Made by a program: the position numbers and the translations under genes
Notes under the pieces: generated by a model
Told to the model about the DNA's origin: nothing
The model's database searches: none
The model's input: the letters and a program-made list of their open reading frames with translations, nothing else
Assembly (NCBI RefSeq): GCF_000196675.2
Contig: NC_015312.1
Location: 2,852,001-2,916,000, forward strand
DNA length: 64,000 bases
Direction of reading: 5' to 3'
From: Pseudonocardia benzenivorans CB1190
GTDB lineage: Bacteria; Actinomycetota; Actinomycetes; Mycobacteriales; Pseudonocardiaceae
In this document: positions 63,690 through 64,000 of the stretch, in pieces
How positions within the stretch are numbered: the first letter of the stretch is position 1
Layout: each line of letters opens with the position of its first letter

Positions 63690-63968
63690 TCAGTCGAGCC
63701 CGGCGGAGAAGATCGCGTCGGTGTCCGCGCTCGAGTAGGAGCGGAACGCGATGTGGGTGTCGGTGCGGACCACACCCGGAATCTTGCTGAGCCGTCCCGC
63801 GATGACGTCGGCGAGCTCGTCGTGCGCGGCGACCTTCACGATCGCGATCAGGTCGACGTCGCCGGCGCACGAGTACACCTCGCTGACCCCGTCGAGGTCG
63901 GCGATCGCCTGCGCGGTCTCGGGGATCCGGTCGGCGGCGGTGTGCACCATGACGATCGCGGTGATCAC
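63690..63968 (-). CDS. Stand-alone Lrp/AsnC ligand-binding (RAM) domain protein
   Basis: A 92-residue protein consisting only of the RAM/AsnC effector domain: AIVMVHTAADRIPETAQAIADLDGVSEVYSCAGDVDLIAIVKV and IPGVVRTDTHIAF. The helix-turn-helix is absent, so it cannot bind DNA alone. Such proteins form decamers or mix with full-length regulators and bind amino acids. The start is GTG 63968, near the window edge; no helix-turn-helix is visible in the 32 bases before it. Confidence 0.85.
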   Translation of the reverse strand: MITAIVMVHTAADRIPETAQAIADLDGVSEVYSCAGDVDLIAIVKVAAHDELADVIAGRLSKIPGVVRTDTHIAFRSYSSADTDAIFSAGLD

Positions 63969-64000
63969 GGTTGCCCTCCTCGGGGACGGACGCGGGACCG

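Overview
The window is chromosomal DNA of a very GC-rich actinomycete, most likely a member of the Pseudonocardiaceae. The lineage call is an inference. It rests on GTG starts and GTGA/ATGA gene overlaps throughout, leaderless promoters, an SsgA-family protein, the actinobacterial qcrC-qcrA-qcrB/ctaE/trpD gene order, and actinobacterial families such as DUF5709 and DUF1707. I see no rRNA, tRNA, CRISPR array, insertion sequence or phage gene.

Layout. 1-6.9 kb holds an aerobic phenylacetate (phenylacetyl-CoA) cluster: paaZ (cut by the window edge) runs divergently from paaG-paaR, followed by paaABCDE, with three PaaR-type operators. 7-14.9 kb is a mixed stretch: a proline-rich membrane protein, an MFS transporter with a damaged or unusual start, an aldose epimerase, cobF, an Nramp metal transporter, an anti-sigma-type kinase, a TetR regulator and a DUF5709 protein. 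14.9-22 kb carries furA-katG, an SsgA-like protein, a lipoprotein, an acyl-CoA synthetase, a DUF1707 protein and a flavin reductase.

22.1-34.9 kb is mainly cobalamin synthesis. cobD is followed, after a convergent SURF1 gene, by cobQ-chlID-cobO-cobB-cobE and cysG-cobC. A cobalamin riboswitch lies inside the cobC reading frame. Downstream of it are an unrecognised 158-residue protein and a bluB-cobT fusion. Together these cover precorrin-2 formation and oxidation, cobalt insertion (ChlID with a CobN encoded elsewhere), amidation, adenosylation and lower-ligand assembly. Codon use changes abruptly within this block.

35-49.8 kb has dinB, a DsbA-like protein divergent from nhaA, an acyl-CoA dehydrogenase, an autoregulated tetR-VC0807-monooxygenase operon, a phosphopantetheinyl transferase, a D-amino-acid-oxidase-type enzyme, a P450, a CoA-transferase pair behind a short leader ORF, a HAD phosphatase, and an XRE regulator divergent from a SnoaL-like protein. 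49.8-57.4 kb has pcaB-pcaR (protocatechuate branch of the beta-ketoadipate pathway, which shares its end products with the phenylacetate pathway), a winged-helix protein, an AdpA-type regulator, ferredoxin reductase and a FadR-type regulator. 57.5-64 kb is respiratory: qcrCAB, ctaE, a pseudo-receiver protein, trpD and a stand-alone Lrp/AsnC ligand-binding domain.
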